A DNA stretch of 64,000 nucleotides from Forficula auricularia (GCA_024734495.1 JALMQS010000099.1:65508291-65572290), one strand, 5' to 3'. Shown: positions 38,001 through 45,560, counted from the stretch's first letter. Made by a program: numbers and translations. The notes: generated from the sequence alone by a model not told the origin.

Positions 38001-39656
38001 AAATTACTTCAATCATATTAAATATTATTATAATATTACCTCTTCTAATTGATTTTTCTTCAAGGTGTCAATTATAAATAATCTATTACCACGAAGACAT
38101 TGAGTATTTGTTGACGTACATATTGATTGATCTAAATTAATCCATTGAGCAATAAAATTACAATTGATGCTCTGCCCTGTGTCTAAAATAAACAAATACA
38201 CAAAATTTATCAGTGTGATAAAGAGAGAGCCAGAGCTCAGAACAGTGCTCAATCAAAGAGTCCACTCAGGACAATTCGAATTTTGGTTAACACATTTATA
38301 TAGGTATCATCGATTGGAAACGGATGCAGAAGAATTTCTTCCTAATTCGCGGGTCCCAGACTCTACAATGTTTATAATCGTGTACGTGTACGGATTAGAT
38401 TATTGCTGGCAATTTTTGTTTTCAAAGTGAGTGGGGCTTGAACTTTGTGGTCTCCTGCTCAGTAATTAGAAACGTCAAATACTCGGACAACAGAGCTTTA
38501 TTTCGTTACCACATTGCAAGAAATAGGTAACTATTTTTGAGAGGCTATTTCATAGCTAAAATACATTAGAATTGTTTCGATTCACGGAGGAGCTGAGTAA
38601 TAAATTAAAAGCTTATTTTTCAGCAGTTTTTTTAATTTTAAATGTTTTTTTTTTTAATTTATCCAAATATTTCGGGAATTTTGTACACTCTTCCTTCTTC
38701 AGTGGACCTCGCCTAAAAAATCACCGTACTTCCTCAGTCTTCACAAAAATTCGAATAAAGGGCCACAGAGAGGTTTCATTTTGTTATTCTTAATTCTGCC
38801 CTCAAAATAATAACATTTATATATAAATTTCTTTAAAACATCAAAAAGAAATTTATATATATAAAAAAAATTGTTATTGTTTTGAGGGCAGAATTAAGAA
38901 TAACAAAATTGAATGTATCTGTGACCCTATATTCGAATTTTCGCGAAGACTGAGCAAATACGGTGATTTTTTGGGTGAGGTCCAATGAAGAAAATAATAA
39001 CATTTATATATAAATTTCTTTAAAACATCAAAAAGAAATTTATATAGATAAAAAAATTGTTATTGTTTTGAGGGCAGAATTAAGAATAACAAAATGGAAT
39101 GTATCTGTGACCCTATATTCGAATTTTCGCGAAGACTGAGCAAATACGGTGATTTTTTGGGTGAGGTCCACTGAAGAAGAAATATTGAACACAATTTTCG
39201 AAATATTTGGATAAAAAAAAACACCATTTAAAATTAAAAAAACTGCTGAAAAGTAAGCTTTTCATTTAATACCTATTAGAATTGTTATTCCTAACTGTAA
39301 TAATAATTATGTGTAGTCATATTAAGCATTTTATTCAGATAAGCACTTATATTTGTTAGGGTTTAGGGTATAGGTAAAACGTTTTTTGTTCATTTCTCAA
39401 GAACTTGAAAAATCAAGTTAACTAGTCCTTGCAATGGGGTGACGATTTAATAAAATATATAGAAAATGTCTTTACCTAATAATTGGTAGTCGTCAGGTAG
39501 AATAACAAATGAGCAATATATGTTGAGATTTTTCTGTACTGCTTCCAAAAAAGGGCAAAATGACACTTTTTTATCATACCCCAAATCAAATTTTTGACCG
39601 AAACTGATATTAACCAATAGAACGAAAAAGTAAAAGAGAAAAAAATTGCTTAGCAT
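16787..39656 (-). CDS. Divergent ionotropic receptor gene IR-B, full span, nine exons, two frame lesions
   Basis: Exons in transcription order: 39656-39476, 38182-38040, 37086-36790, 36726-36623, 32688-32515, 30305-30088, 26972-26752, 22164-21909, 17024-16787; about 610 codons, normal for an IR. The order is signal peptide, short extracellular amino domain, S1 lobe, first membrane helix, pore and next helices, S2 lobe, last helix. It is expected in chemosensory neuron membranes as a subunit of a cation channel; ligand unknown. All introns are GT-AG and all junction phases agree, except that exon 3 contains an in-frame TGA (36985-36987) and exon 8 needs a one-base correction near 22015. Six intron positions match IR-A. 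Introns carry mariner, hAT and Penelope-type insertions, stretching the gene to 22.9 kb. Confidence 0.88.
17065..18468. mobile_element. DNA transposon with long terminal inverted repeats, host of a nested element
   Basis: Left end GTCGCCTTAGAGTGTAAACC and right end its inverse (…TTTACACTCTAAGGCGAC), extending through CTGCTAA. A short ATTT flanks both sides. It was probably non-autonomous, and most of its length is a second insertion. Confidence 0.7.
17171..18321. mobile_element. Nested DNA transposon, ends AAGGTCAGGTGGGGTAAC
   Basis: The ends AAGGTCAGGTGGGGTAACTG and inverted CAGTTACCCCACCTGACC match closely, and TA lies at the junctions. GGGCCA/TGGCCC motifs repeat inside. There is no intact transposase. 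Confidence 0.7.
18760..19080. repeat. Decayed dispersed repeat in IR-B intron 8
   Basis: Contains GTGCAAACTCTGTAGAG, CATCGTGAAAAGAAAAGG and TTTCAGGGATT motifs, also found near 14960, 50840 and 60660. No frame. Confidence 0.4.
19695..20943 (-). mobile_element. Mariner transposon with inactivated transposase
   Basis: Terminal repeats AAGTTCGTGCGGAGTTT and inverted AAACTCCGCACGAACTT bound a 1.25-kb unit, the normal mariner size. The transposase gene fills it on the - strand. Confidence 0.9.
19756..20777 (-). pseudogene. Mariner transposase (DD34D type), frameshifted
   Basis: The first 256 codons (20777-20007) hold the amino-terminal DNA-binding region (…VEKWFAKFRRGEF, then DEPRSGRPS), the first catalytic aspartate in VTGDEKW and the second in FHQDNAR. 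The frame then breaks. The last part, with HPPYFPDIAPSDYHLF carrying the third catalytic aspartate, is in another frame (19983-19756). One base is missing just after DNAR near 20040, and a TAG follows at about 19990. All three acidic residues are still encoded. It would have been a cut-and-paste transposase acting at the terminal repeats. Confidence 0.9.
21090..21298. mobile_element. Short hAT MITE with perfect 8-bp target duplication
   Basis: Ends CAGAGGTCCCCAAACTT and inverted GTTTGGGGACACCAG are flanked by AGCTAGAT on both sides. It is about 210 bp with no frame. It sits in IR-B intron 8. Confidence 0.8.
21909..22164 (-). CDS. IR-B exon 8 (S2 lobe) with frameshift
   Basis: Acceptor TTATTCTTTTAG, phase 0. 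Reads TSENPFNQRLYREL, then QGIIVAYFIHK; then the IR pattern moves to the next frame as EPEILMFPVAVPEVFL and HPYKKVIEHK, reaching donor GTAAGT in phase 2. One base is missing near 22015. Uncorrected, the frame ends at TAA at about 21966. Confidence 0.78.
23540..25252 (+). pseudogene. hAT transposase remnant, ZMYM1-like
   Basis: The first part reads LSDTRWSARADAELAFK and, further on, DKMLQRINMTNKSLQ. After the nested element, the carboxy-terminal dimerisation domain is open (24905-25252), with LMTLPISNASGERSFSALK then LKNYVRNKISENRLNYLS, the diagnostic hAT ending. Stops and the insertion inactivate it. Confidence 0.75.
23893..24674. mobile_element. DNA element, ends ACACCAATACCTCGC, TA target
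   Basis: Left ACACCAATACCTCGCTTTG and inverted right CAAAGTGAGGTATTGGTGT, with CGACGCAAAG repeats continuing inward. TA lies at both ends. AT-rich interior without a frame. Confidence 0.75.
25446..25947. mobile_element. Foldback element with twin decayed hammerhead cores
   Basis: Long inverted arms (AATTGGATGTTGATGAAAGC and inverse) surround inverted ribozyme-like cores: - strand 25559-25531 (CTGAAGA, hairpin GGAGA…TCTCC, GAACT) and + strand 25832-25859 (CTGAAAG, same hairpin, GGAAC). GTTACC before the core and GGAAC or GGTTTAAC after it can pair as helix I. Both cores have lost conserved bases, so are probably inactive. Confidence 0.7.
26061..26089 (-). ncRNA. Hammerhead-ribozyme-like motif (copy A, inverted partner)
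   Basis: CTGAAGA, helix II GCTGC/GTGGC with a slightly longer loop, and GAAAC. The flanks TTATCAA-GA-GC and GC-AA-TTGATAA give the same helix I with a changed internal loop. Confidence 0.7.
26434..26490 (+). ncRNA. Hammerhead-ribozyme-like motif (CTGAAGA family, copy A)
   Basis: Core CTGAAGA, helix II GCTGC/GTGGC with two G-T wobbles, GAAAC, then GTT. Helix I is extended: TTATCAA-GA-GC before the core and GC-AG-TTGATAA after the triplet, i.e. two pairs, a GA/AG internal loop, then seven pairs. The inverted partner at 26089-26061 keeps every core base. Confidence 0.72.
26752..26972 (-). CDS. IR-B exon 7 (pore, membrane helix, start of S2)
   Basis: Acceptor CTTTTTTAG, phase 1. Reads SGWASMITINIFSFLIYNF, then YSGSLISFLV, then PYNSVEEILNS and GPSLMFHLM. 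YSGSLISFL is the conserved channel segment. Donor GTAATA in phase 0. Confidence 0.9.
27063..27190. repeat. Right-arm fragment of the foldback at 1411-1885
   Basis: CCTTAACTCATAGTAAAT, then TTTATTTACTCTTATC and AAAGATGTTTCATCTTGC match the right arm and tail of the nested palindrome in IR-A intron 2. It lies just upstream of IR-B exon 7. Confidence 0.6.
27359..27932. mobile_element. Foldback element with hammerhead-like core
   Basis: Near-perfect arms of over 200 bp (TTTGAAAGTTTATAATAGG and inverse). The + strand core at 27838-27865 is intact. The mirror core near 27426-27452 has lost three bases of its CTGAAGA box. Confidence 0.8.
27828..27880 (+). ncRNA. Hammerhead-ribozyme-like motif (CTGAAGA family, copy B)
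   Basis: CTGAAGA (27838-27844), helix II GTCGGC-AAA-GTCGAC, GAAAC (27861-27865), GTT, with helix I AGCC/GGCT and a further ATTT/AAAT after an internal loop. Helix III is just ACGT, which is self-complementary. Confidence 0.7.
28040..28318. other. Intronic G-rich patch
   Basis: A patch near 28140-28205 rich in GGGGG and GGGCGGG in otherwise AT-rich intron. No frame or repeat partner was seen. Confidence 0.35.
28320..29566. mobile_element. Non-autonomous hAT element
   Basis: Ends TAGGGATGGCGAT and inverted ATCGCCATCCCTA are flanked by GTCTCTTT / GTCTGTTT, seven of eight matching. Subterminal ATCGATTTTT motifs repeat near both ends. No transposase frame. Confidence 0.75.
29570..30087. other. 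IR-B intron sequence, nothing firm
   Basis: A short patch GGAATGCCATTCCGGCACTG near 29700 looks repeat-derived. Otherwise no feature was seen. Confidence 0.4.
30088..30305 (-). CDS. IR-B exon 6 (first membrane helix)
   Basis: Acceptor GGAATTTTTAG, phase 2. Reads NWKAYLMPFHLTSW, the IR W-x-x-Y-x-x-PF signature, then a long hydrophobic helix (FLTFLSFVLFFLLIG), then LLMISSLCQQG. Donor GTATTT in phase 1, as in IR-A. Confidence 0.9.
31077..32005 (+). mobile_element. Decayed hAT element with transposase remnant
   Basis: Left CAGTGGTTCCCAACCTTG and inverted right AGGGTTGGGAACCTCTG. The interior reads, on +, a zinc-finger-associated hAT ending such as FLLSIRKEYPEVS, CEKGFSAMTVMKTKY and then a stop (about 31570-31710). 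It resembles the FAM200/ZBED5 group of hAT transposases. Confidence 0.7.
32030..32160. repeat. Truncated hairpin of the 1557-1689 family
   Basis: CACAAAGAGAAACAAAGAGG and its inverse with a shortened centre, preceded by GCCGAGAGTAGCAGAG, a phrase also found at the ends of elements near 37690, 62290 and 62845. Confidence 0.6.
32515..32688 (-). CDS. IR-B exon 5 (S1 lobe, ligand contact region)
   Basis: Acceptor CTTTTTTTCAG. Reads STIFVEMEGTIGVPQRN, then SWSGIIGKIENRIVDIC, then PRLDAIDF. The arginine before DAIDF corresponds to the glutamate-receptor carboxylate-binding arginine. Donor GTAGGT in phase 2. Confidence 0.85.
32700..33063. other. Intron 4 patch of raised GC, unassigned
   Basis: Sequence at 32830-33050 is less AT-rich than its surroundings, with a repeated CGTGTCAGTTCAG motif (32918 and 33002). 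No frame or exon could be supported. Confidence 0.35.
33234..33264 (-). ncRNA. Hammerhead-like motif in the Penelope-like left terminal repeat
   Basis: The - strand carries CTGAGGA, GGTC…GACC and GAAAC exactly as in the right arm. One upstream flank base differs (CTGCTGAGGA instead of CTACTGAGGA), which weakens the first helix I pair. Confidence 0.68.
33772..33993 (-). pseudogene. Inverted copy of the Penelope-like ORF carboxy end
   Basis: 73 codons ending ISECYSLIVSLL repeat the last residues of the main ORF with about five changes (for example VDDSVNF for IDNSVNF). It belongs to the left terminal repeat and is not a separate gene. Confidence 0.85.
34024..35574 (+). CDS. Penelope-like reverse transcriptase and GIY-YIG endonuclease, amino end truncated
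   Basis: 516 codons without a stop. Reverse transcriptase motifs in order: LISFDVRNLFPSIP (about residue 115, first catalytic aspartate), GVPIGGCLSPIIADL (about 177-191), and YVDD at 211-214 (catalytic pair). The carboxy end has a GIY-YIG nuclease: GVVYEIVC at about 405, then KYIGETSRHLRQRIKEH at about 423-439, with the conserved Y, Y-I-G and arginine. Together these nick the target and copy the RNA. Complete relatives are longer at the amino end; here the inverted left arm starts at about 33995, so the original start is lost and the ATG is only the first available. The frame is intact, which suggests a young insertion. It lies in IR-B intron 4, opposite in strand to the receptor. Confidence 0.92.
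   Translation: MKKDPTSKVEKCINKFAVEAHKSDNIGKDELKKIKISPFHSSLGSCYGLVKVHKPERPLRLIVSNLNGPQNNLERYIANILKNIISSEVRVKNSYMVVDIIQEITIQHDETLISFDVRNLFPSIPIDLVYRIMKERWSEIEKYTYLTEKQFIEAIGLCLDNCFFRHDNNIYKQLKGVPIGGCLSPIIADLVMDKIYVDVIKPMKLKLYIQYVDDSLAIVKKNSVDLCIEALNSFNDNLDFTYEKELNNNISFLDIKIVRVEERLRTDLYVKDSKSNRMLNFKSVQPLQHKISLIYGEIGRLDRICDESYRDIRLIELQKKCESNGYSKQFFNKVLTKYRKNKLVTEVIKKEDKIIKGSIPYIHDLSAKILRILNNNDIKLVHSVGRPLMNIFNNKTHLEKLDKMGVVYEIVCDSCKKDKKTHKYIGETSRHLRQRIKEHISSINGNKLVSALSIHAIDNEHTFDFEGVKILDYEKNWTKRKIKESLYILKDIDNSVNFKMDSESISECYSLIVSLL
36075..36126 (+). ncRNA. Hammerhead-like motif in the Penelope-like right terminal repeat
   Basis: CTGAGGA (36083-36089), helix II GGTC…GACC with inner ACC/GGT, GAAAC (36109-36113), TGTA. 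Helix I is ACTA before and TAGT after. Helix III is AC-T-GT, two pairs with one loop base, and the cleavage triplet would be GTA. Confidence 0.72.
36340..36367 (+). ncRNA. Hammerhead-like motif (copy B family) with helix II mutation
   Basis: CTGAAGA, GTCAAC-AAA-GTTGAG, GAAAC, GTT, helix I GCC/GGC. The last helix II pair is broken (G opposite G). The mirror core at 36280-36245 on the - strand keeps GTCAAC/GTTGAC but has an 8-base duplication in the loop. Confidence 0.6.
36623..36726 (-). CDS. IR-B exon 4 (S1 lobe)
   Basis: Acceptor TATGTATTTCAG, phase 0. Reads LPPGYEIIKISGNRTKY, then GTFYELWKDISKSMNF, the IR S1 opening. Donor GTAAAC in phase 2. Position and phases equal those of IR-A exon 2. 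Confidence 0.85.
36790..37086 (-). CDS. IR-B exon 3 (amino-terminal domain) with in-frame TGA
   Basis: Acceptor TTTTTTTCAG, phase 0, 99 codons. Reads CNDFWLFLMND, then after the stop FYLNEIFKLSA, GYWNEKSGF and NSIKTGIFN, the usual IR run from WLxF through Y-x-x-x-E-I-F-K-x-S and GYW. TGA at 36985-36987 interrupts it. No GT-AG intron removes it in phase, so it is a nonsense codon, possibly subject to readthrough. Confidence 0.8.
37374..37412 (-). ncRNA. Hammerhead-ribozyme-like motif (copy C family)
   Basis: On the - strand: CTGAAGA, helix II GAGG…CCTC, GAAAC, triplet GTC. Helix I is five perfect pairs, AAACC before and GGTTT after. Helix III ACGT is self-complementary. Confidence 0.7.
37594..37621 (+). 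ncRNA. Hammerhead-like motif (CTGATGA family), helix II decayed
   Basis: CTGATGA then GAGGGC-AAA-ACCCAC and GAAAC. Relatives at 62184 and 62736 have better helix II. The mirror copy on the - strand has perfect GAGGGC/GCCCTC but TTGATGA in place of CTGATGA. Confidence 0.5.
38040..38182 (-). CDS. IR-B exon 2 (amino-terminal domain)
   Basis: Acceptor TTTATTTTAG, phase 1. Reads TGQSINCNFIAQWIN, then CTSTNTQCLRGNRLFIID. The spaced cysteines and closing beta strand resemble the short IR amino domain. Donor GTAATA in phase 0. Confidence 0.75.
38560..39275. repeat. Foldback with a 185-bp tandem duplication and a decayed ribozyme core
   Basis: The arms (GCAGTTTTTTTAATTTTAAA and inverse) enclose two direct copies of about 185 bp (38810-38993 and 38995-39180). 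Each copy ends at a CTGAAGA-like box: AATGAAGA in the first, CTGAAGA at 39171 in the second. The - strand mirror core is 38702-38669. GAAAT replaces GAAAC. Confidence 0.6.
39476..39656 (-). CDS. IR-B exon 1 (signal peptide)
   Basis: Starts at ATG (39656) with a clear secretion signal, MLSNFFLFYFFVLLVNISFG, then QKFDLGYDKK. It ends at donor GTAAAG in phase 1. A cysteine-rich amino-terminal stretch follows, as in other IRs. Confidence 0.8.
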
Positions 39657-40651
39657 TATTTCTAAAGATCGCCTTTATTTACTTTTCTTTATACTCGACT
39701 GACAAGGTAAAATAATATATATTGAAAATGTCGATTGTAATCATGGTTTATCTTAATAGAATCTTTATTGAACTTCATGCAATATTGTTTAGGGAAGCAA
39801 TCAATTACTGTGTACACCACACGACTTTCGATTACTACCTATTCTTTGAAATCATCCCAACCACTAATCCCCTCATTGTTTTAAAGGAGGTAAAAATTAC
39901 AAATTGAGATATTTGTTATGCACAGTGATTTTTAAAAAAATTTTAGAAATCCATTTTGAGAGAAAAAAAAATAAAAATCATTCCAGCCTTCAAGTAAAGA
40001 AGTTCAAGACGAATCACGATTTTAACCAAATACTTACCATACCGGCGTTTACTAATTAATACCTTGCTTAAGTTTCAAATTTTGTAGCTATGTGACTAAT
40101 AATGCTGAGAAATAGCAGATATAGCAGTTCTGGTAAGGACCATTCTACTATTTTCCCCCTTTCAAATTAATCCCCTCATAGTGTTTACTTCGAGATAAAA
40201 CCACAACAATTACAGGACTTGTGATATCTGTTGAGCAGAGCAATTTTTAAAAAAGGAGTTGCCGAAAAAAAACAGCTCCAACCCACAAATGCGGAGTATT
40301 GAACAGGTCAGCATAAGACGAAAATTTGTATGTGATGGGGTCATCTCACGACTTCACCTTATACCTGTTCCCCCACCCCTGCAGTTTAGTAAACTGATTT
40401 TTGCATTGATAATTGATAGGTAATCAATTTAAGAGACGATTTCTATCAACGGCCCTAGATTTTAGACAACATTATTTCTAACCTGGATTAAGATAATTTA
40501 ATGCTCTAGTCTAGTATGCTATTTTTAGGTTAAATAAAGTAACGGGTTTCGATCATAATCTTTCCATTAGTCAGTTCTCTAGTACTTAATGTAATAACGA
40601 TTAGATCTATTATGATATATTTCTAGGTATGAATTATAAATTATACTACTA
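39657..40651. other. Region upstream of IR-B exon 1
   Basis: The IR-B promoter would lie here on the - strand. I cannot pick out a convincing TATA box or initiator in the AT-rich sequence. No other gene was seen. Confidence 0.4.
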
Positions 40652-41840
40652 CAGTAAACTCCCGATTATCCGGGCTAATGGTAGGAAGAGGCGGATAATC
40701 GAAAAACACGGATAATCCGAACTATAATTATTTATTTCTAAAATACAATATATTATATGAGTATATCCAACTTATTTTGCATTTTTTACCTAAAAATTTG
40801 AAAATATAACTTTATCGTACCCCAACAATAATAATATAGTTTTCTGGCTCAACTATCTATAGACTAATTTCTAATAATGGTCATGAATTAAAAAGTATTT
40901 TTCAATTTTTTATGATTTTTTCCATTCAGGTGTGAAAATCAAAGGGACTGAATTGACATTAGAGAATTTTGATTTATTAATATAGGTAGAGACTGACTTA
41001 AAAAATAGAAGGTTACAATTCACTAAAAGTAAAACTACACTAGAAAGTTTTTTTTAATAAATATTGTTATATGACTTGTTATCGCAGGGTCGGAAATGAC
41101 ACTTATGAACGACATAATTATTCACTACCTTTATGACGTCATTTTTCTGTGTTAGCATATGAATAATATTAACACCAGTGGTTGCTATTAACAAACCAAC
41201 TCACCAACTGACAATAGTTTCTCTCTTGACTACTGCAGTGATGGCCTGAGTCAAGTTAAATACTAAAACTATATTGGGGACGGAATTGACACACTGTCTT
41301 TGGACAATTTTAATAATTTTTTCTAACAAAATTCTATTAACTAAAAAATGTATATAGTCTTCATTCATCTTTTTTTTATTTAGGTGATATTTTATTCAGT
41401 CATATCTGAACATTTTTCAAGTAAATACTCGGGTTTGAAGATTTAAACAGCCAAATTGGACAGGGGACGGAATTGACTTTTTGTGGATTATGTGAATTGA
41501 AAAAATATGAAATTGAGTAAATTCGGCGTTAAAAAATTTATGAGTGCAACAATAAATGTATACAATTAAAAAGACTATATTTATAAAAAATAGAAAATTC
41601 ATTTTAAATTGGAAAAAAACATAATGGACTTTACAATGCAAAATATGTTGAATTTGCTCATATGTACTTTTCTAAGGCAGAGAATTAATTATTTTAACAT
41701 GTTTAAAGCTCATTATTATTAAGAAAATCCTTTTTCTAAGAGCTATTATGTCATTATCTCATTATACTCGAATTTTTTTTTTTTTTAACCAAATAATTCA
41801 TGCGCGGATAATCCGCACACGGATAATCGGGAGTTTAATG
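40652..41840. mobile_element. Pogo/Tigger-like DNA element with TA target duplication
   Basis: Left CAGTAAACTCCCG and inverted right CATTAAACTCCCG, both continuing ATTATCCG, one mismatch in 21. TA lies directly outside each end. Subterminal GGATAATC motifs repeat. Three GACGGAATTGAC-like phrases occur inside. No intact transposase. Confidence 0.8.
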
Positions 41841-41844
41841 TATA

Positions 41845-42470
41845 TCATTAAATACAAATAAAAATATAAATAAAATTGAGTCCTGGGTAAATTTTAAATA
41901 CGATAATTCTTAAATTTATAGTTGAATATAGATATAAATCTCTCTTTCAATTCAAATCTCTCGAAATTTTATGTTCGTGTAACGATTTTTGCTAGATGTA
42001 AAAAATAGCCTAAGAAAGTTGTCCGCCTGGACCTATGCAACCAAAAGACGCCTCTGGATCGAACTAGTCTACCCTACAGGCGTCCTTGTTAAATGAATAT
42101 TTTTCATAATTCATTTTTAAATCATTGAACCCTGCAAGTTTAAATAAATTCGATAATTTAGACTGTAAATTCTCCAGTTCGATAAATCATTTCTTTATTA
42201 ATTTTTGAAGAGGAAAAATGAAATTGAGCATCCGGCAGGATTAGAAGGATTTTCATATTGTTTAAAATTTGAAGGCCATCTCCTATGAGCTTGTTTCCTA
42301 TTTTTCTAAATAGCAGTGGTTGGGCCAACCTCAATTGTTCTCGTCCAATCTGCTAAATTGAGGCGTTTAAGCAAAGTAAACCATCGTTTTTAATATTATA
42401 GACTTTATATAGTAAAAATATAATAATTATACATTATACCTAAACTATTAAAAAAGAATATCTAAATTAG
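41845..42470. other. Intergenic, nothing recognised
   Basis: No frame, repeat structure or RNA gene could be supported between the Tigger-like and hAT elements. Confidence 0.45.
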
Positions 42471-42664
42471 GGGTGTCCAATCTTTTTGGCTTACACGGGC
42501 CGTATTTGATGAAAAACAAATGCTTCGGACCTCATATAAAATATACTAATTCTATTGATATTTCTCAATAAAAAAGAACATTTATAATGTAGAATAATGT
42601 AATTCATCATACAAGAAGCGAAACTGTCATAGCGCAATAATCTATGACTTCTTTTCCTTAAGAA

Positions 42665-43310
42665 TATTGTTACTTTACCATACAGGGTATGGTCAAGTAT
42701 TGTAATCGTGGATGAAAAAAGTGGTTTTTTTTCGAAATATCTCAAAAACGACTGAATTTATTTTGATTAAAAAAATTGAGTGAAACCATGGCATTTCGGT
42801 CTACAAAAAAGCCTTAATAAGTGAAAATCGAAAAAATTCTATATTCCGTGATAATAATTGTTTTGTCGAAATGTCTGTTAGTTAGTCTGGTTGGTTGTTA
42901 TTCTGTCCGTTAGTCTGTGCGTTACCAAATTTTTGTGGACGAGCTAGCTCAAAAACTAGTGTGAATATCGAAACCGAATTTCACAGGTAGTTTTGGTCCA
43001 TTGAGATTAAGAGCTGATTAGATTTTGGTGCATATCGACCCAAAATTAAGGGGGTGGAAGGGGGGTTAAAAAGTAAAAATCGAGGCCATTTGAGCAAACC
43101 TAACCAAATTTTGTATACATTATCAGTGGGACCCCAAAAGTCTAAAAAAATGAAAATCTTGGCCATTTAACAAACTCAACCAAATTTTGTACACATAATC
43201 AGTGGGACCCCAGGAGTCTAAAAATGCAAAAACTAACCCCCTCCTCTATATGATTATAAATAATTTTATTAAATATTAAATATAATTGAGGGGCCAGGTT
43301 GTATGATAAA
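42665..43310. mobile_element. MITE-like repeat, copy 2
   Basis: Begins ACTTTACCATACAGGG and shares most of its length with 2558-3115, including the flanking GTGGATGGCCACATCAGAAC on the right. Confidence 0.6.
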
Positions 43311-43779
43311 GTCAAGTGGATGGCCACATCAGAACACGTCAGCTTATTTTTTTAATCATTTAGCATTTCTAAAAGTTTTAATTACTGAAAAATAAATATT
43401 TTAGAAAATCTAAATATAAAATGAAGAATGGTTTTTAAATATTCGAAACTTCATTATTTTTTACCTGAAAGCTGAGTTTATAACTTTGCTTTTAGTGATT
43501 TTTATTCTTGAAAATAGCATTAGGTACCTACTATATATAAATTCATATTTCCAAAAAAATGAACAAGTATTGTGAAGCCAGGAGTATTTGTTTCTGGTTA
43601 GATAATTTTTATAAAATTTTAATAAAGATACATTATTAAATTTTTCTTTCAGTTCAATCTCTGATTGAAAATATATTCAATCAAAAAGTTTGCAATTGAA
43701 ATATTTACCATATATCTAATAATAATTCATAATTTTTATAAAAAAAATAAAACCGATTTCAAAATTATATAAACAAAAC

Positions 43780-44035
43780 AAATAAACATAAACAAAGAAA
43801 TAAACAGGTTCATAAACAAAGAAGTTATGGGTGAACATACATAACAAAAAAGGTCCAATACCAATGAAATTCATATTTTTACCAATCGGAAACTATACTA
43901 AACCCAATGCAAAAAAAATCATCAAAATCGGTTCACAATTGGCGAAGAAATCGAGTAACATAGACACAAAAAAAAATTCAGTCGAATTGAGAACCTCCTC
44001 CTTTTTGAAGTCGGTTAAAAATGGAGTCAAAATAT
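43780..44035 (+). repeat. 3' tail of an RTE-type non-LTR retrotransposon
   Basis: GAACCTCCTCCTTTTTGAAG, then TCGGTTAAAA, together with AATCGGTTCACAATTGGCG, is the familiar end of RTE-type elements in arthropods. No polymerase remains at this site. Confidence 0.45.
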
Positions 44036-44555
44036 GACACAATTGTGATTATTTTTTCAGAAATCTTGATATATTTTTTAACATTAAAAATTTTAAATCT
44101 GCCCATTTATTCTTCGAAAACTTTTGCGATGATTTTCCACTTTCTTTTTTTTTAGAAAAAAAAATTACAGATTTTATCTGATGTTTCCAGTAATAAAAAT
44201 CTTAATGTTTTAAGGTAGTTTATAATTTTAAGTCGGGCCGCATCCATTGTAGAGCTGGGCAGCATGCGGCCTGCGTGCCGCGGGTTGGACATCACCGATC
44301 TGAATTACCCGAAATAATGCACATTTTTGCTGACCAACTCAAATTTTTCTGCTGAGTGTCTCCCAACCGAAAAGAAAAAGCTGGGTACCCGGTATATAAA
44401 TTTACTATAGAATCTACTTAAAATGTTAATTTGTATTTCGACCAAATGACCGCAAGGGGGTGATAAAAATCTTTAAAAATAAATTGAATGATATATACAA
44501 TACAATATACATATATATAAAAGGTAAAATAAATTAATAAAAAATATTTACTTAC

Positions 44556-44610
44556 TGTGTGGCTGTGGATAATAGTGGCATGAGCATCTCGAATTTCTTC
44601 AATTAGCATT
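44556..44610 (-). CDS. Possible isolated exon, 18 codons
   Basis: Between CACTTTAG and GTAAGTAAA lies MLIEEIRDAHATIIHSHT in the - strand. The splice sites are good and the peptide looks like a helix-strand of a periplasmic-binding-type receptor domain. No neighbouring exon was found, so this is weak. Confidence 0.3.
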
Positions 44611-44647
44611 CTAAAGTGTATTAAAGAAAAACTTGCACTCTCAGGGC

Positions 44648-44828
44648 CGGTTATATGTCGCAAAGTAAATGCTTTTTACCACCGTAAATGGAGGGGCTGT
44701 GATGGTCAATCAGATGACAGGAACTTTCAGTGCCTGTCATCTGATTGGCCATCCCAGTCTCTCCATTTACCATCTACTCTTTGTTAGTGGTAAAAAGCAT
44801 TTACTTTGCGAAATACAACCGGCCTTCA
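44648..44828. repeat. Hairpin element, about 75-bp arms
   Basis: GCAAAGTAAATGCTTTTTACC and its inverse, with ATCAGATGACAGG facing its inverse at the centre. Ends CAGGGCCGGTTATAT and inverted ATACAACCGGCC. Confidence 0.65.
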
Positions 44829-44829
44829 G

Positions 44830-45560
44830 GAGAAGACTTATGTTATAATTAAATTGAGGGTTGTGTGGTGTATCGACTGCTAGGTTTCCCAGTTTTATTT
44901 TATTTTATTTTTTAACCCACATATATATATTTTCATGAGTCCTATTCTTTTGTTCCTGGGGATATTCTAAACAGATATAGACAGATGCGAGTGAACCATC
45001 AAATGGCACATCGAATGAACTAACTAGTGTTTAAAGATTGTAAAAGAACATCCTATTCTTCGATTTTCTTCATTTAGTCAAAAATATAGTAGAGTATAGT
45101 AATTTAAAGTCGATTATATTCTGTCTTCAGCACTGGTCTGGTAATATTAAAAATACAATAGAATAGGCTTATTTCTCCACTATTAGACAAGTTTCAATGA
45201 ATGTTTATACGATTCACCGATGCAATTCCGCAATGCTTATTGCTTGAATATTCAAAAACTCAATTTCAATAAACAGAATAATTTTTTAAAATTCTTAGAT
45301 GCTATCGTTAGCCAAATCGCTATTCGTACCCAAAATGTTCTAAAGGAGCTTTAGTGAGATTCTTTTGAAAGTATAGATTGCAATCAGAGCCATATTTTAG
45401 GCTCTTTGAATAGATTAGGTATCTCTTTGGAATATAAGTAACAAGAATAATGGGATTTAGAAATTTAGGGATTCATTGTTTCTCAAAGTGTGGATCACGA
45501 GACGATTTTCGTCGGGTTGTAAAATATTTTTGAAATGAATTTATTTAGATTTAATATAAA
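44830..45560. other. Intergenic, nothing firm
   Basis: TTTCTCAAAGTGTGGATCACG at 45478 resembles a hAT end but has no partner. No frame. Confidence 0.4.

Larger units (their letters stand above)
42474..44295. mobile_element. hAT element related to 2493-3695, with nested insertions
   Basis: Left GGGGTGTCCAATC and inverted right GGTTGGACATCACC, flanked by TCTAAATT / TCTGAATT. Contains copy 2 of the MITE-like repeat (42665-43310) and an RTE-type 3' tail (43780-44035). Confidence 0.7.

Noticed and set aside
44556..44610. Possible third ionotropic or other receptor gene from the peptide EEIRDAHATII
   Set aside because: Good splice sites but only 18 codons and no flanking exon in either direction; kept only as a low-confidence isolated exon.
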